DNA of 64,000 bases from positions 820,375,396 through 820,439,395 of the forward strand of contig NC_081414.1 of assembly GCF_030272615.1 (NCBI RefSeq), in the 5' to 3' direction. The position numbers were made by a program, and so were the translations under genes. The DNA comes from Cryptomeria japonica (lineage: Eukaryota; Streptophyta; Pinopsida; Cupressales; Cupressaceae). This document shows positions 49,980 through 61,829 of this stretch, in pieces (the first letter of the stretch is position 1; every line of letters starts with the position of its first letter). Under the pieces are notes generated by a model. It was not told the origin of the DNA. It searched no databases and saw only the letters and a list, made by a program, of their open reading frames with translations.

Positions 49980-50090
49980 AGGGTAAATACATGAAATATC
50001 CTCATAAACGTAAAATAAAATGTTAGGAATGTGGGAAATTATGACATCTTAGGAAGGAAAGCAAGTTTAAGAAGAGTGGTAAAATTAAGG
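49980..50090 (+). pseudogene. Copia Gag zinc-knuckle fragment
   Basis: Around a stop, the plus strand reads IKC-stop-ECGKL-stop-HLRKES followed by KFKKSGKIK. With the stops as changed codons this fits CX2CX4HX4C of Copia Gag, the last Cys now Ser. It abuts the 5' LTR of D and is probably a piece of an older element that D landed in. Confidence 0.45.
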
Positions 50091-50099
50091 ATATATATA

Positions 50100-51275
50100 T
50101 ATAGCATCATAAAATTGCAACCCTTGTAATTTTCGATCACATAAGGGTCTTGACAGCGAATCGAATCCCCAAGCCTAATCAGAGACTCGAGACTTGCTCA
50201 ATCCCCAAAAAACTACACTTTTCCGCACTCTGCATGGCCTAAAACCTGCTTTATGTCCTGGATAAGGGCAGGATAGGGGCATGGCGCCCCTGTCCCTGCC
50301 ATATTTTGGGCCCCCCTCCATTCAAACTTTGCATTGAGCTTTGCAATTGAAGTAGGAAAACTTTCCCTATGTTGGCCTATGATGAAGCATCAGTTAATTA
50401 ATCCTAATTGATGAATATATAAGTCACATTTGTCCTCTCATTTGGAAAGATAGAGAAGTAAGCGGAAAAAGTGGGCATAAGTTCAAGCATTCAAGCATCC
50501 TTCTAAGCATTGAGCATTCTCAAGTCTCTCTTCAAGGCTAGGTGTTGCATTCAAGTGAAGGATTCAACCATTGAAGAGGAGATCTCTTCCATCATTCAAT
50601 TCCATACAAGAAATTCTATCTACATTTCAATTTCATCCTCCCTTGAGGTGAATTCTATTTCAGTCTTTCATTTACATTTACTTGCAAGTATTATTTTCAT
50701 CATTTGCTTAATTCTAAAACTGGGGTTTGACCTGAAGCCAAACCCCCAATCCAAACCCCTTTTCCTCTCTTTTATGTGTGTAGGTTGCAGGTGCATGGTT
50801 TTTCTTGCAGATTTGGACTCCATTTGTAGAGGCAGAAAAACCCTTTTCATTTTGTGGATTTTTCGGAGGACCGTGTGCACTTTCAACACGATCCCGATGA
50901 CTTTTTCTCAAATTCACAAGGCAGCTTCGTCTCGACATGTTATATCCAAATTTAGGTGCACAACTTCATCCCACACTTCTATTTCACGTTATAATCAGTT
51001 CTTTGCTACTTTTACACTTAGTCTTGAAACACCTAATTCAAACATTTTCCATTCTAAAAGAGGGGTTAGCTTGTCATTTTCACATCATTAACAATTCATT
51101 TAGCATTCAATCTATTTCCTAAGAGATTCGATCTAGTGAATTTTCTCCCCTCTTTTAAATGTAATGTGTGTAAGGTGGTGGAAGGGAAATCCATAGTGAA
51201 ACTTTCATCTCTCCTCGGAGGGAAGAAAATCTTTTCTCTTGATCTCCTCATCCATTCCTTTTACACCACATTACA
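50100..51275 (+). repeat. 5' LTR of element D
   Basis: The first 300 bp match the 3' LTR (for example CATTCAAACTTTGCATTGAG in both). It starts TATAGCATC where the 3' copy has TGTAGCATC, so the TG is mutated or lost. It ends ACCACATTACA before the primer site. The 193-codon frame at 50510-51091 is LTR sequence. Confidence 0.8.
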
Positions 51276-51292
51276 TTTTGGTGAACCCGACG
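51276..51292 (+). promoter_or_regulatory. Primer-binding site candidate of element D
   Basis: TTTTGGTGAACCCGACG follows the LTR end directly. TGG plus a CCCGACG-like core is the form of a tRNA 3' end complement, but I cannot name the tRNA with confidence. Confidence 0.5.
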
Positions 51293-52397
51293 TCTTACAT
51301 GCTTCATTTTTAAAATCATTGCATATTTTTAATTTACGAGTTTAATTTTTCTGCAAACTTAGTTGTTAATTCATTCAAAACCCTAGTTTTTAAAATTGAG
51401 CTTGTGTTTGGTAAAAAATTGCTTGCTATTGTCTTAGATCTGAAAATTGCATTATTTGTCAAATTCAATTCCTTCATTGTCTTGTTCAATTTGCAAATCA
51501 AATTCACAAAATTAAGTGGTTAATTGTCAAAACCCTAATTTTTAAAAATTATCTCGAACTTGTGCAAAAATTGAATTTCCATTTAATTTTAAGATTTGTG
51601 ACTGTTTTCAGTCTTATCCTCTTTCCTAAAATTCAAAATTTCAATTTCCCTCCTTTTTCAAAAATTAAAGTGGTTAGGTTCTAAAACCCTAATTTTTAAA
51701 GTTAATTGGATTTTGTGCAAATTTCAACCAATTTCAATCAACTTCAGTTTCCTAAACAATTTTCAAGGTGTCCCTATCTTGACCCTTTTCAAATTTACAA
51801 TTCAATTCTTCTTCTTTTTCAAAACTTTAATAGGGTTCTATTTTCACATTAAAACCTTCATTTTGCCTATCTAGAGATTGTAAATTCCACCAATGTTTTA
51901 GGGTTATCTTTAAACTCGTCGTAACTTTCATCCCTAAAAATTTCCGAAAAAGTTGGCAGAACCGTGTGCACTTTCAACACGATCCCTGGCTTTTTTCCTA
52001 AAATTTTGGGAGACTGTTATGACTGTATTTAATAGCTTAAATCCAAAAAATTGGCTGATTTTGTCGATTTTTTATCACTCGAAAATCGAAAAATACCTTC
52101 AAAATTCAACATTTCAAATTTCAAGAAAATTTTTTACAATTAAGTGATTAATTATAATCTGCCCTGGTTTTAAAAATTCCAATTTTGACAATTTTAAGAT
52201 TAAGTGGTACCCCATTGGCCCTAATTTTAAATTCCAATTTTCTTTTATTCATCATAAAAATATTTTTGGAATTTGTTTCATTTTCTCCTTTCAACAAAGT
52301 TCAAATTGTGTAATCATTATTTTCTTAAATTTTGCATTATTCAATTTTTGGAAAACTTTGTTCCCACAATCTAAAATTCAAAATTTTCCTCTAGTGC
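51293..52397 (+). other. Untranslated leader of element D
   Basis: About 1.1 kb of AT-rich sequence with repeated CCCTAATTTTAAA-type phrases and no long frame. At 51962-51986 it repeats 25 bases of the LTR (50871-50895) exactly. Confidence 0.6.
51962..51986 (+). promoter_or_regulatory. Hairpin repeated between LTR and leader of D
   Basis: The 25-base motif beginning CCGTGTGCAC occurs here and at 50871-50895. CGTGT and ACACG can pair around GCACTTTCA, and it contains the self-complementary GTGCAC. Two copies in the transcript leader region are suggestive of an RNA structure, but the function is unknown. Confidence 0.4.
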
Positions 52398-54589
52398 ATG
52401 AATTTTACCACTATTAACTCTACCTATAATATCCCCGTTAGACAAAGCATTAGAATTAAGACTTCCCAAGGTTTAATTACCGAGGAGATGGAGCATAATT
52501 TGGGTGACTTCTTTAATGAGGATAATGCTAATTCTTCCCATCCTAATCATGTCCCTATCTATCCAATTGACGAATCCCATGATGAAGAAGAAGCTTTAAC
52601 TAGAGTTTCTATAGATCAACTTTCAAAATTGGACAATCAATTTGATAACTTACAACAATGGATGTCCCAAGAATACCCTAATATTGAAGCTCTTCCATTA
52701 ATTGAAGGCCTTAAACGCATGATTCAAAGTGATAAGAATGAAATTGATATATTGTGTGGCATTGCTCATATTGTTGATTGCAATGTCATACCTATAAAGA
52801 GTTGTGTTGAGACCCTAGGTTACTCACAACCTCCTACACAAGTAAATCCTTTCATTCCTTTGACTTCTTCTATGACTAGTGTTCCTACTTTCACTTCAAA
52901 CATCATGGCCTCTAAAACTCAAAATATTATTCCTACAACAATTATTTGTGGGGGAAATCCCTCTTCTTCATTTAATCCTCCATTTTTACCATTGTCTTCA
53001 ATAAGTATTCCTACTATTCCTCAACCAGTTAATATGAAACAAAGGGGAAATTCATTCAACAATTTTATTCCTCCTTTGAGTGTCCCACTTCCTACTCTAT
53101 CATCACCTATGCCTACTTATCATAATGTTCCACCATCTTATTCTCAATACATGCCTTCCTTGAATAATATCACACCACCTTCTCAATCAACCATGTCTAA
53201 CATCAATTCTTCTACCGAAGCAACCATTAACAATATTGTTGAAACTGTGTCTTCCTTACAACAACAAATTTCTTCCATGAGTCAATCCAAGTTTAGTGTG
53301 CCCACATTTGATGTTGTGAGCCCACTTTCTCTTGATATTGTTAAATTTATCCCACCTAAGCATGTCGAGGTCCCTCAATTGGAACTCTATAATGGAAAAG
53401 GTGATCCCCTAACTCATGTCAAAATATTTCAAACCTTGTGTATTGATTTTGCGTATGATCAAAGATTGCTTGCAAAATTGTTTATAAGAACACTAAGAGA
53501 TAAGGCTTTACAATGGTATTGATCTTTGGCTTCGTATTCTATCACTTGTTTTAAATAATTAGAAAATGCTTTCATTCAATAATTTCAAAACAACATTGGT
53601 CCTAAAATAACTTTGACTGATTTAATGCATTGTAAACAAGGTGTTAAAGAAAAAGTGACTGATTTCATAAGCATTTGTGTGCTCAAATTTATTTTCCTGT
53701 ACTTGATAATGATATTCAAAGAATTTTCATTTCTAATTTGCAAAAATATATTAGGGAAAAACTTCTTTTGTCTAAGTTTACTTCCTTTCCACGGTTGTGC
53801 ACAACACTTCAGAACTGTCAATTGGTTGTGAGTCAAAGAGAGCAATCTACTCCTATGGCTCTGAGTGATAAGGGGGAGAGTGTTCAAAAACCGTTTGTGA
53901 AGTTCAAACCAACAAAAGGCTTCATCAAATTCAATGATACAATCAACAACAACAATGTGAATGCTACAATAGGTGTGCCTCCTATTTCTAAATTTTTCAA
54001 AAGAGAAAGACAATTTACTCCTTTGAATGAATCTTTACATAGTATTATGTCTCAGTTGTTACAAAGAAATGTTATCAAACTTCCTCCTATAAAACTAGTT
54101 GATCCTTCTAAGCTAGCATCCCCCTATTTTGATAACAATTCCTTTTGTCAATTTCATCGCCAGCCTGGTCATGATACTGAGAAATGTTTTGCATTAAAAA
54201 TTAAGATTCAATATTTAATTGATAATAATACTATATATGTGGTAGGTGTGAATGATAAGGGAAACAAATCAGTAGCTCCTCCTAATCAAAACCTTAAGAT
54301 TTTTACTGATCTTTTTCCTTATCATCCCTCTAACGTGATTGAGATTGAACATACCTCTTTCTCTCCTTCTGATCTTACTACCACAACTCCAAATTTGGTG
54401 AACCTGGTAGAGAAACAAAGAAAACCTAAGGACTTATGTATCACATTTGACCCTAGTGAGACCATTAGAGCATCTGATGGTCCTTTATACATAGTTGCAA
54501 ACATCAAGTGCATGCCTTGTTGTGGTGTGCTTATTGATCCCTCTTGCATGGTTAATGTCATCACTGAGGAGTATCTTTTCACTTTATGA
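52398..54589 (+). pseudogene. Gag of element D, with the start of protease
   Basis: The ATG at 52398 opens a 374-codon frame. The N-terminus has acidic and Ser/Pro-rich parts; the capsid domain starts VPQLELYNGKGDPLTHVK and runs to TLRDKALQWY, as in the retrotransposon Gag family of plant Gypsy elements. A stop at 53521 and a frameshift near 53680 follow, and the second frame (53675-54589) continues QRIFISNLQKYIREKLLL, CTTLQNCQLVVSQRE and the atypical Cys/His segment CQFHRQPGHDTEKCFALK. It ends with the protease start CCGVLIDPSCMVNVITEEYL, where the expected D-S/T-G is DPS. Gag would form particles. Confidence 0.82.
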
Positions 54590-54690
54590 TTGCATAAACC
54601 AATCTATGATGATACTAATGTGGTTGTGAAGTTATTTGTTGGATTCTCTTGTCCTACCATTGGTTATATTACTCTTCCTATTGAAGTTCA
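54590..54690 (+). pseudogene. Protease middle part of element D
   Basis: After a stop at 54587-54589 the frame continues KPIYDDTNVVVKLF, GFSCPTIGYITLPIEVH, which is protease sequence of this Gypsy group. Element E interrupts it after GTTCA (54686-54690), and it resumes at 59942. Confidence 0.75.
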
Positions 54691-55421
54691 TGTTGAAATG
54701 TGGCGACTGATTCTAAGGTTTGTCCTAATGGCGTGTACATTCGTCGATATGGGAAAGCATAAGTGTTGCCTCTTTGGTTTGTGTGGTTCCCTTGGTTGTT
54801 GTTGTTGTTGTTGCCTTGGTGATTCTTGTTGTTGTTTGACATTGAAGCTCCTTGGTTGGTATTTCACTAATAAGTGTTAGTGCCTTGATTAGCACTTTTT
54901 TTATCATTATTGGATGGTGGGTTGCCTGATAAAGTCAACATTGGTTGTTTAGACTTCACATTGTTGGCATCAATTGTTGATATGTGGCGACTGATCAGCA
55001 AAGTATTGTACACTCAACATGTATTCTCGCCGGGGTTTGGGGCCGGGCCCCAGGAAAGCAAGTGAAGCTCGCTACAGGGGTTCGGGGGCGGCAGCTCCGA
55101 AGAAATTTTTTTTTGCCATTTTTGTTGATGAAAACTGACATTGTAATAAAACCCTAAAAAGGTCGACTTTGTTTGTTGCCCTAAAAAAAATGCATGTTAT
55201 AAGCGGCCGGGATGCTTAAGGCATTGTAAGGTTGATGTACTATTTTTGCTGGATAATAAGAAAGATTGGACGACTGTGTATGGTGGACGTAACCCATTCT
55301 GGGTGAACCACGTTAAATCTTTGTGTTATCTGTGTCCTGTTTTATTTCTTTATCTTTTCTATTTAAATCTGCATATAATTGTTAGTTCATATTTGCTTCG
55401 GATCTGCTTGAAACTCTAACA
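54691..55421 (+). repeat. 5' LTR of element E, with internal insertion
   Basis: It opens TGTTGAAATGTGGCGACTGA (54691-54710) like the 3' LTR, then leaves the LTR sequence at 54712. It restarts at 54975 with TGTTGATATGTGGCGACTGA and continues to the end ACTCTAACA (55421). Without the insertion it is 447 bp against 421 bp in the 3' LTR. A GC-rich stretch (CCGGGGTTTGGGGCCGGG and GGGGGCGGCAG) lies at 55030-55100. Confidence 0.85.
54712..54974 (-). other. Antisense Gypsy gag fragment inside the LTR of E
   Basis: Read on the minus strand, this 263-bp segment encodes Asn/Gln-rich protein (NNNNNNNQGNHTNQRGNTYA, then FPYRRMYTPLGQTLES), as in the C-terminal half of Gypsy Gag before the zinc finger. The frame breaks once. 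It is flanked by two near-identical 21-bp copies of the LTR start. Confidence 0.6.
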
Positions 55422-55436
55422 ATTGGTATCAAAGCG
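55422..55436 (+). promoter_or_regulatory. Primer-binding site of element E
   Basis: ATTGGTATCAAAGCG directly follows the LTR; it is the initiator tRNA-Met site with one change (TCAGAGC to TCAAAGC). Confidence 0.85.
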
Positions 55437-55481
55437 AGGTTTTTTGTAAATTGGCAGGACTTTCATATTTGAGTGGGAGCA

Positions 55482-58400
55482 ATGGAGGATTCCAAATTCA
55501 AGGTCGAAAAGTTTAACGGCCAGAATTATCAGTTATGGAAAATGCAGATGGAGGATTACCTGTATCAAAAGGATTTGTGGCAGCCATTGGAAAGAAAGGC
55601 AAAGAAAGCGACCACAATGTCAGATGAAGAGTGGGACATTTTAGATAGAAAGGCACTGGGATCTATTTGATTGTGCCTTGCGTCATCTGTAGCATTCAAT
55701 ATAACAGAAGCAAAAATGATTGTAGATTTCATGGCAACATTGGCTAAGTTGTATGAGAAACCCTCAGCTTCAAATAAGGTATTTCTTATGAAGCGTTTGT
55801 TTAATTTGAAAATGAGTGAGGGAGGATCTATAGCGGAGCACTTAAATGAATTTAATACAATTACTAGTCAATTGTCTTCGGTAAAAATTACCTTTGTAGA
55901 AGAGGTTAGGGCTCTCTTGATTTTATGTTGTTTGCCAGAAAGCTGGAATAGCTTGGTTATGGCTGTAAGTAACTCTGTCTCTGGTAAAAATACTTTGGTA
56001 TTTGATGATATTGTTGGTGTTATCCTAAGTGAGGAAATGCGAAGGAAAAGCACAAGTGAGACTCCAACATCATCGAGTAGTGTTTTGAATGTGGAGAACA
56101 GAGGAAGATCAAAGGAAAGAGGAAAAGGCCCTGGGAATGAGAAGTCATGAGGGAAGTCAAAGAAAGGACGCTCTCAATCTAGAGGAAAGAAAGATTGCTG
56201 GTACTGTGGAAAGCCTGGTCATCTAAAGAAAGACTGTTGGTCTCGGAAAAACAAAGAAGGAGACAAAAATGAAAATGACAGTAAGGAAGCTAATATTGCA
56301 AGTAATACTTTACAAGATGCTTTAATCTTATGTTTGGATAATGTTAATGATTCTTGGGTAATAGATTCTAGGGCTTCATTTCATGCTAAACCTCATAGAA
56401 AATATTTTCTAGATTATGTTCAAGGTGATTTTGGACAGGTATATTTGGGTGATGATGAGCCCTGCCAAATTGTTGGAAAAGGAAAGATAAAGATCAAGTT
56501 GCAGAATGGTAATGACTGGTTTCTGCAGGAGGTAAGACATGTTCCTAACTTAAGAAGAAATTTAATTTCTGCAGGGCAACTAGGTAGTGAAGGTTGCATA
56601 GTTACCTTCTCAGACAGTATTTGGAAGGTCAGTAAAGGATCATTAGTAGTAGCTAAAGGTGCGAAGGTAGGCACATTATATCTGTGTACTAGTAACACTT
56701 ACTCTACCTTAGCTACTACAGATAAAGTTACTGCAGGGACAACAACAATAGATGTTGCAAGAACAGATTCGATAATGTGGCACCATAGGCTTGGGCACAT
56801 GAGTGAGAAAGGGATGAAAATCCTTCACTCCAAAAATCTATTGCCAGGACTAAAGAAGATTGATTTAGAGTTCTGTGAAAATTGTGTTTATAGCAAACAG
56901 AAAAGAGTTAGATTTCTCAAGGTTGGGAAAGAGAAGAAGAGTGAGAAGTTAGAGCTTGTGCATTCAAAGGTATGGGGACCAGCTTAGGTATCATCTCTTG
57001 GTGGATCTTGTTATTATATTATTTTTATTGATGACTCAACCAGAAAAACATGGGTATATTTCTTAAAACAAAAACCAGATGTTTTTGAAACTTTTAAGAA
57101 ATGGAAAGCTTTGGTTGAGAATGAGACAGGAAAAAAGTTGAAGTGTCTCAGATCAGATAATGGAGGTGAGTATTGTAGCAAAGCATTTGAAGATTACTGC
57201 TCCTTAAATGGGATTTGAAAGCAGAAGATAGTTCCAGGAACTCCACACGAAAATGGTGTGTCAGAGAGAATGAATAGGACTATCATGGAACGCGCGAGGA
57301 GCATGAGATTGCATGTTGGATTGCCCTTACATTTTTGGGTAGATGTTGTACATACTGTTGTCTATTTGATAAATAGAGGACCTTCAACCCCTTTGGATGG
57401 TGGTATTCCAGAGGAGGCATGGACTGGTAAAAAGGTAAATTATTCTTTTTTAAAAACTTTTGGTTGCGAAGCTTTTGTCCATGTTGATAAAGAAAACAGA
57501 ACCAAGCTTGATGCTAAATCTTAGAAATGTACCTTCATTGGATATGGGATAGATGAATATGGCTATCGGTTATGGGATTTTGAAAATAAGAAAATAATTA
57601 GAAGTAGAGATGTTATATTCAATGAGAAGTTTATGTATAAAGAACAGATGCAGGAAAAGAAGCATGAACAGGACAAACAAGAATATGTGGTGTTGGATGA
57701 GATTCCTGAAAATGAAATGCCACAGGTACCTGATGCTCAGCAACAATAGATTGTCCCACAAACTCCTGCAAGTGTTAGATGTTCTACGAGGACAAGTAGA
57801 CCCCTTGAAAGATTTTCTCCTTCTTTGTATTCTATTTTATTAACGTATTTTGGTGAACCAGAAGAATATGAAGAAGCAATGCAGGTAGATGCCAAACAAC
57901 AGTGGGAGCTCGGCATGAAAGAGGAAATGGACTCCTTGATGAAAAATAAGACTTGGGACTTAGTCCCTTTACCTGCAGAAAAAAGAGCCTTGCCTAACAA
58001 ATGGGTTTATCGGTTGAAGGAGGAGGAAGGAGGTCAGAAAAGATATAAGGCCAGACTTGTGGTAAAAGGTTTTGCACAAAAAAAGGGTATAGCTTATGAT
58101 GAAATATTTTCTCCAGTTGTAAAAATGACTTCAATTAGAACTGTACTTAGTCTTGTGGCTGCAGATGATTTACATCTTGAACAATTAGATGTCAAAACAA
58201 CTTTTCTCCATGGAGATTTGTAGGAGGAAATTTACATGTTGCAACCACAGGGATATGAGGTCAAAGGTAAGGAGAACTTGGTGTGCAGGTTGAAGAAAAG
58301 TCTGTATGGCCTAAAGCAAGCACCCCGACAATGGTATTTAAAATTTGATTGTTTCATGGCTGAACACGGTTATCATAGATGTCATTCTGATCATTGTGTA

Positions 58401-59408
58401 TATTTTAAGAGATTTGATAATGGCAGTTATATTATCTTGTTGCTTTATGTTGATGACATGCTTGTTGTTGGGTCTAACATGCAACATATAAATGATCTTA
58501 AACAGAAATTAGCCAGGTCATTTGCTATGAAGGATTTGGGTGCAGCTAAGCAAATTCTCAGTATGAGGATTACACGAGACAGGAAAAATAGAACCTTGAA
58601 TTTGTCCCAAAGTGAATATATAAAGAAGGTGTTGAAAAGATTTAACATGCAGGATGCAAACGCAGTTAGTACACCTTTGGCTAGTCATTTCAAATTGACT
58701 AAGGAGATGTGCCCAAAGGCACAGGAAGAGGTTAATAAAATGTCTAACATCTCATATTCATCAGTTGTTGACAGTCTGATGTATGCAATGGTATGCACAG
58801 GGCCAGATATTGCACATGCAGTGGGAGTTGTGAGCAAGTTTATGAGTAATCCGGGTATGGAACATTGGAATGTTGTGAAATGGATTCTTCGGTATTTGAA
58901 AGAAACTACTACAAAGGCATTATGTTTCAAAGGATCTAATGCTGCTCTAAATGGATTTGTTGACTCTGATCTGGCGGGTGATATTGATTCACGGAGGAGT
59001 ACTACATGGTATGTTTTTACTATAGGGGGAACTGTAGTCAGTTGGATTTCTAGGCTACAAAAGGTTGTTGCACTTTCAACCACTGAAGCTGAGTATGTTG
59101 CTGCTACAGAAGCCAGCTAGGAGATGATTTGGTTGCAATGTTTTCTAGAGGAATTGGGTCAAACACAAGAGGATAGCCCATTGTATACTGATAGCCAGAG
59201 TGCCATTCATCTTGTGAATAACTCTGCTTTTCGTTCAAGGACAAAGCACATTCAGCTCAAGTACCACTTCATCCGAACTGTTTTGGAGGAGGGTCAGTTA
59301 CGGCTTGAGAAAATTCACACAAGTGAGAATCCTGCCGATATGTTCACGAAGGCAGTTCCACAGGAGAAGCTGATTTCTTCATCAATTTCTGTTGGTCTTC
59401 TTGATTGA
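55482..59408 (+). pseudogene. Gag-pol polyprotein of element E
   Basis: One frame of 1,309 codons runs from the ATG at 55482 to the TGA at 59406-59408 without a frameshift. Stops lie at 55668, 56148, 56985, 57216, 57522, 57747, 58221 and 59118. Domains in order: Gag (KFNGQNYQLWKMQMEDYL; UBN2-like core to 56150), knuckle CWYCGKPGHLKKDC (about 56196-56237), protease WVIDSRASFHAKPHRKYF (Asp at 56364; the usual DSG is DSR), pre-integrase WHHRLGHMSEKGM, integrase core (FIDDSTRK, SDNGGEY, GVSERMNRTI), RT (LVVKGFAQKKGIAYDE, LDVKTTFLHGDL, YVDD at 58446-58457) and RNase H (VDSDLAGDIDSRRST, TEAEYVAATEAS, YTDSQSAIHL). It would make all proteins needed for copying and integration, but the stops and the protease change make this copy inactive. 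Confidence 0.92.
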
Positions 59409-59498
59409 TAATTGTGGAATTTATACCAGTTGAGTCCTAGTGTTTTATCCAGTGGATGTTGCATGTACAGTGGTGTCGCGTAGTATTAGTCTCCAAGT

Positions 59499-59515
59499 GG
59501 GAGATTGTTGAAATG
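59499..59515 (+). other. Polypurine tract of element E
   Basis: AAGTGGGAGATT, just before the TGTTGAAATG start of the 3' LTR. Confidence 0.8.
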
Positions 59516-59936
59516 TGGCAACTGATCAGCAAAGTACTGTACACTCAGCATGTATCCTCTCCGGGGTCCGGGGCCGGGCTGGGCCTCGGGCAAGGGTTCG
59601 GGGGCGGCAGCCCCCGAGAATTTTTTTTTTGCTGTTTTTCATTGATGAAAACTGACATTGTAATAAAACCCTAAAAAGGCCGACTTTGTTTATTTCCCTA
59701 AAAAATGCATGTTATAAGCGGCTGGGATGCTTAAGGCATTGTAAGGTTGATGTTCTATTTTTGCTGGATAATAAGAAAGATTGGATGACTGTGTATGGTG
59801 GACGTAACCCATTCTGGGTGAACCACGTTAAATCTCTGTGTTATCTATGTCCTGTTTTATTTCTTTATCTTTTGTATTTAAATCTGCATATAATTGTTAG
59901 TTCATATTTGCTTCGGATCTGCTTGAAACCGTAACA
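59516..59936 (+). repeat. 3' LTR of element E
   Basis: 421 bp from TGTTGAAATG to CCGTAACA. It lacks the antisense insertion of the 5' LTR, and its GC-rich segment differs by small indels. Confidence 0.9.
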
Positions 59937-60658
59937 GTTCATACTAAATATATGCATGTCAACTTTGTTATCATTCCTTCTTCTGAGCAATTCCATGTGA
60001 AGTTGGGCTATTCTTGGCTATCTTCCATGAAGGCTATTGCTTCTACAATTCATAAGTGTTTGAAATTTTCCCACAATGGAGAAATCATAATTGCTAACCA
60101 TAGCTTATTTCGACCATCTAAAAGAAGCCCTAGTGTTCCTATTGATTTATTTTGGCGTAAACAATTTCAATCTCTTCCACCAAGGAGCGATGCTCTTTTA
60201 CAATCTTATAAAAAATGGAAGAAAGATACGATCTTATCCTTGATTCAACCTAGAACCCTGACACTTGACATTCCCATCATTCTTGAAGATGAAGTTCTTC
60301 CTCTAATAGATAGAAACAATCTTCCTCCTAAGGAAGATCCTCAACCTATTCCTATGGATGTAACTATGTCTTCTCCTAAGAAACACAACAATATCCTTCC
60401 TAAGTTTAGACCCATACCTCCTCCTCATGATGGACTCAGTCTCCTTCCTACACCTAATATTCCTCCTTTATACAACGCAGTTCCACCTCCTTCCTCTTGT
60501 AGGGAGAAGAGGCTCGCCTCTCCTCTTGTTCAACCTAAAAGACCTCAACCTAAACCTTCAACTATCAAAGAGGATAATATTCCTCCTTCAACAAACATTC
60601 CTCCTACTCAACCTTTTGCTAAGACTCGACAGAATCGTTGTGCGAGAGACCGCTGACG
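59937..60658 (+). pseudogene. Protease end and proline-rich region of element D
   Basis: The frame resumes after element E with the rest of the protease: HVNFVIIPSSEQFHVKLGYS, then LSSMKAIASTIHKCLKF, typical of this Gypsy group. It then becomes proline-rich (PKFRPIPPPHDGLSLLPTP) and basic, and is cut at 60663 by a solo LTR. In other Gypsy elements RT would follow; here it does not. Confidence 0.8.
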
Positions 60659-60663
60659 AAGAT

Positions 60664-61824
60664 GTTAGGTCCAACTAGGAAAGCTAATGTACTGAGAGGG
60701 GAGGGGTGAATCAGTACTTCAAAACTTTTCTTGAACAACAATTTTACTGTTAAACATAAACTGAATACAGCTGATCTCATAATATATAATGCTGAAACAT
60801 AATCACAGAAATAACATTCATACAAATTTCACTCCATAACACAAACATTTTGGTTACGCAGAAACTCTTGGTTAGAGAGAAAAACTGCGGTGGGGATGGC
60901 ACCCACAACTTCACTACTGCAATAATCAAGATTGCTCAGTTAGAGCTACATGTTTAGCTATTTCTGATAGCTTACCCTGTTAGGAGTACAAAGATATTTA
61001 GATCTACCTTGCTAAAGGGTTTTACAAAATGTTGTACCTGGTTAAAGGCTTTACAATTTATAGACTTTGTTAGAGTCTTTTACCCTGTTAAAGGTTTCTA
61101 AGTCAACTCAAAATAATTCAATCAAAATCTTTACAAAATATCTGTAACTTTGCATCTGAAATGTTATAGCAGACTCTATGTGCTCAATATGAAATTACCT
61201 TGCTCATAGCATACCTCGATAATTGATAAGTCAACTCGGTGACCACTATTGTATACTTTGTCACTTAAACTACTCCCTGAAAACCTTCTCAGTGACCTCT
61301 GAATATCTCTGTTAATCTTCACATCTTATCTTCTCTCAAGATTTTCATATTCAACTCATCATTTTTTCCTCTTGTTTAGATACTCAAATCATTCTATATA
61401 TATAGATCTCTGAGACAAAGATCTATTCATGCATTGATCATACAAACATGTTTTATCGAATGAATAAACATAGAAATTATTTCATTGGATAAACTCCCTC
61501 AAAATCTTTAAATGCAATTTCTTATGTAATAACGGTTCCATGTTCTCGAATCTTGTAACACGTTTCACATGTGTGTCCAAGTTCATTGAATCTGGTAACA
61601 TGTTTTCACTCGGTTCAGATTGACTCGGTATACCTTCTTTGTTGCTCGGTAGACATAGAACTTTACTCGGTAGACAGCTTGGTGTGTCTCATCTCGGTGA
61701 CTAGCCTTTCTCTGTAACCGACACCTTAGTAATTACCGACTGGACATTTCGGTGGTATTAACCGACTAGAGTATATAGAATGACTTTGGGCATAAAACTA
61801 ATGACAACTTAGTAAATAGCAACA
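60664..61824 (-). mobile_element. Solo LTR nested in element D
   Basis: 1161 bp, TGTTAGGTCC...AATAGCAACA, with an exact target duplication GAAGA (60659-60663 and 61825-61829). The U5 hairpin GTACTGA/TCAGTAC (60690-60718) surrounds GGGGAGGGG. The second shared block is at about 60856-60908. TATATATA near 61398 is a TATA candidate in minus sense. It is the same family as 2826-3940. Confidence 0.9.
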
Positions 61825-61829
61825 GAAGA

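Larger units (their letters stand above)
54691..59936 (+). mobile_element. Element E: Copia retrotransposon
   Basis: A plus-strand Copia element in the protease region of D, with an exact target duplication GTTCA (54686-54690 and 59937-59941). The LTRs are 54691-55421 (with an extra 284 bp near its start) and 59516-59936. The primer site, polyprotein and polypurine tract are all in place. The single polyprotein frame has eight stops but no frameshift, so it is younger or less decayed than B. It looks like the Tnt1/Tork side of Copia, as judged from the RT and Gag motifs. Confidence 0.93.

Noticed and set aside
50510-51091. 193-codon plus-strand frame
   Set aside because: Inside the 5' LTR of D, with no motif and low-complexity composition.
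54797-54840. GTT trinucleotide repeat as a microsatellite
   Set aside because: It is the antisense of an Asn-rich Gag segment, so it is better explained as coding remnant.
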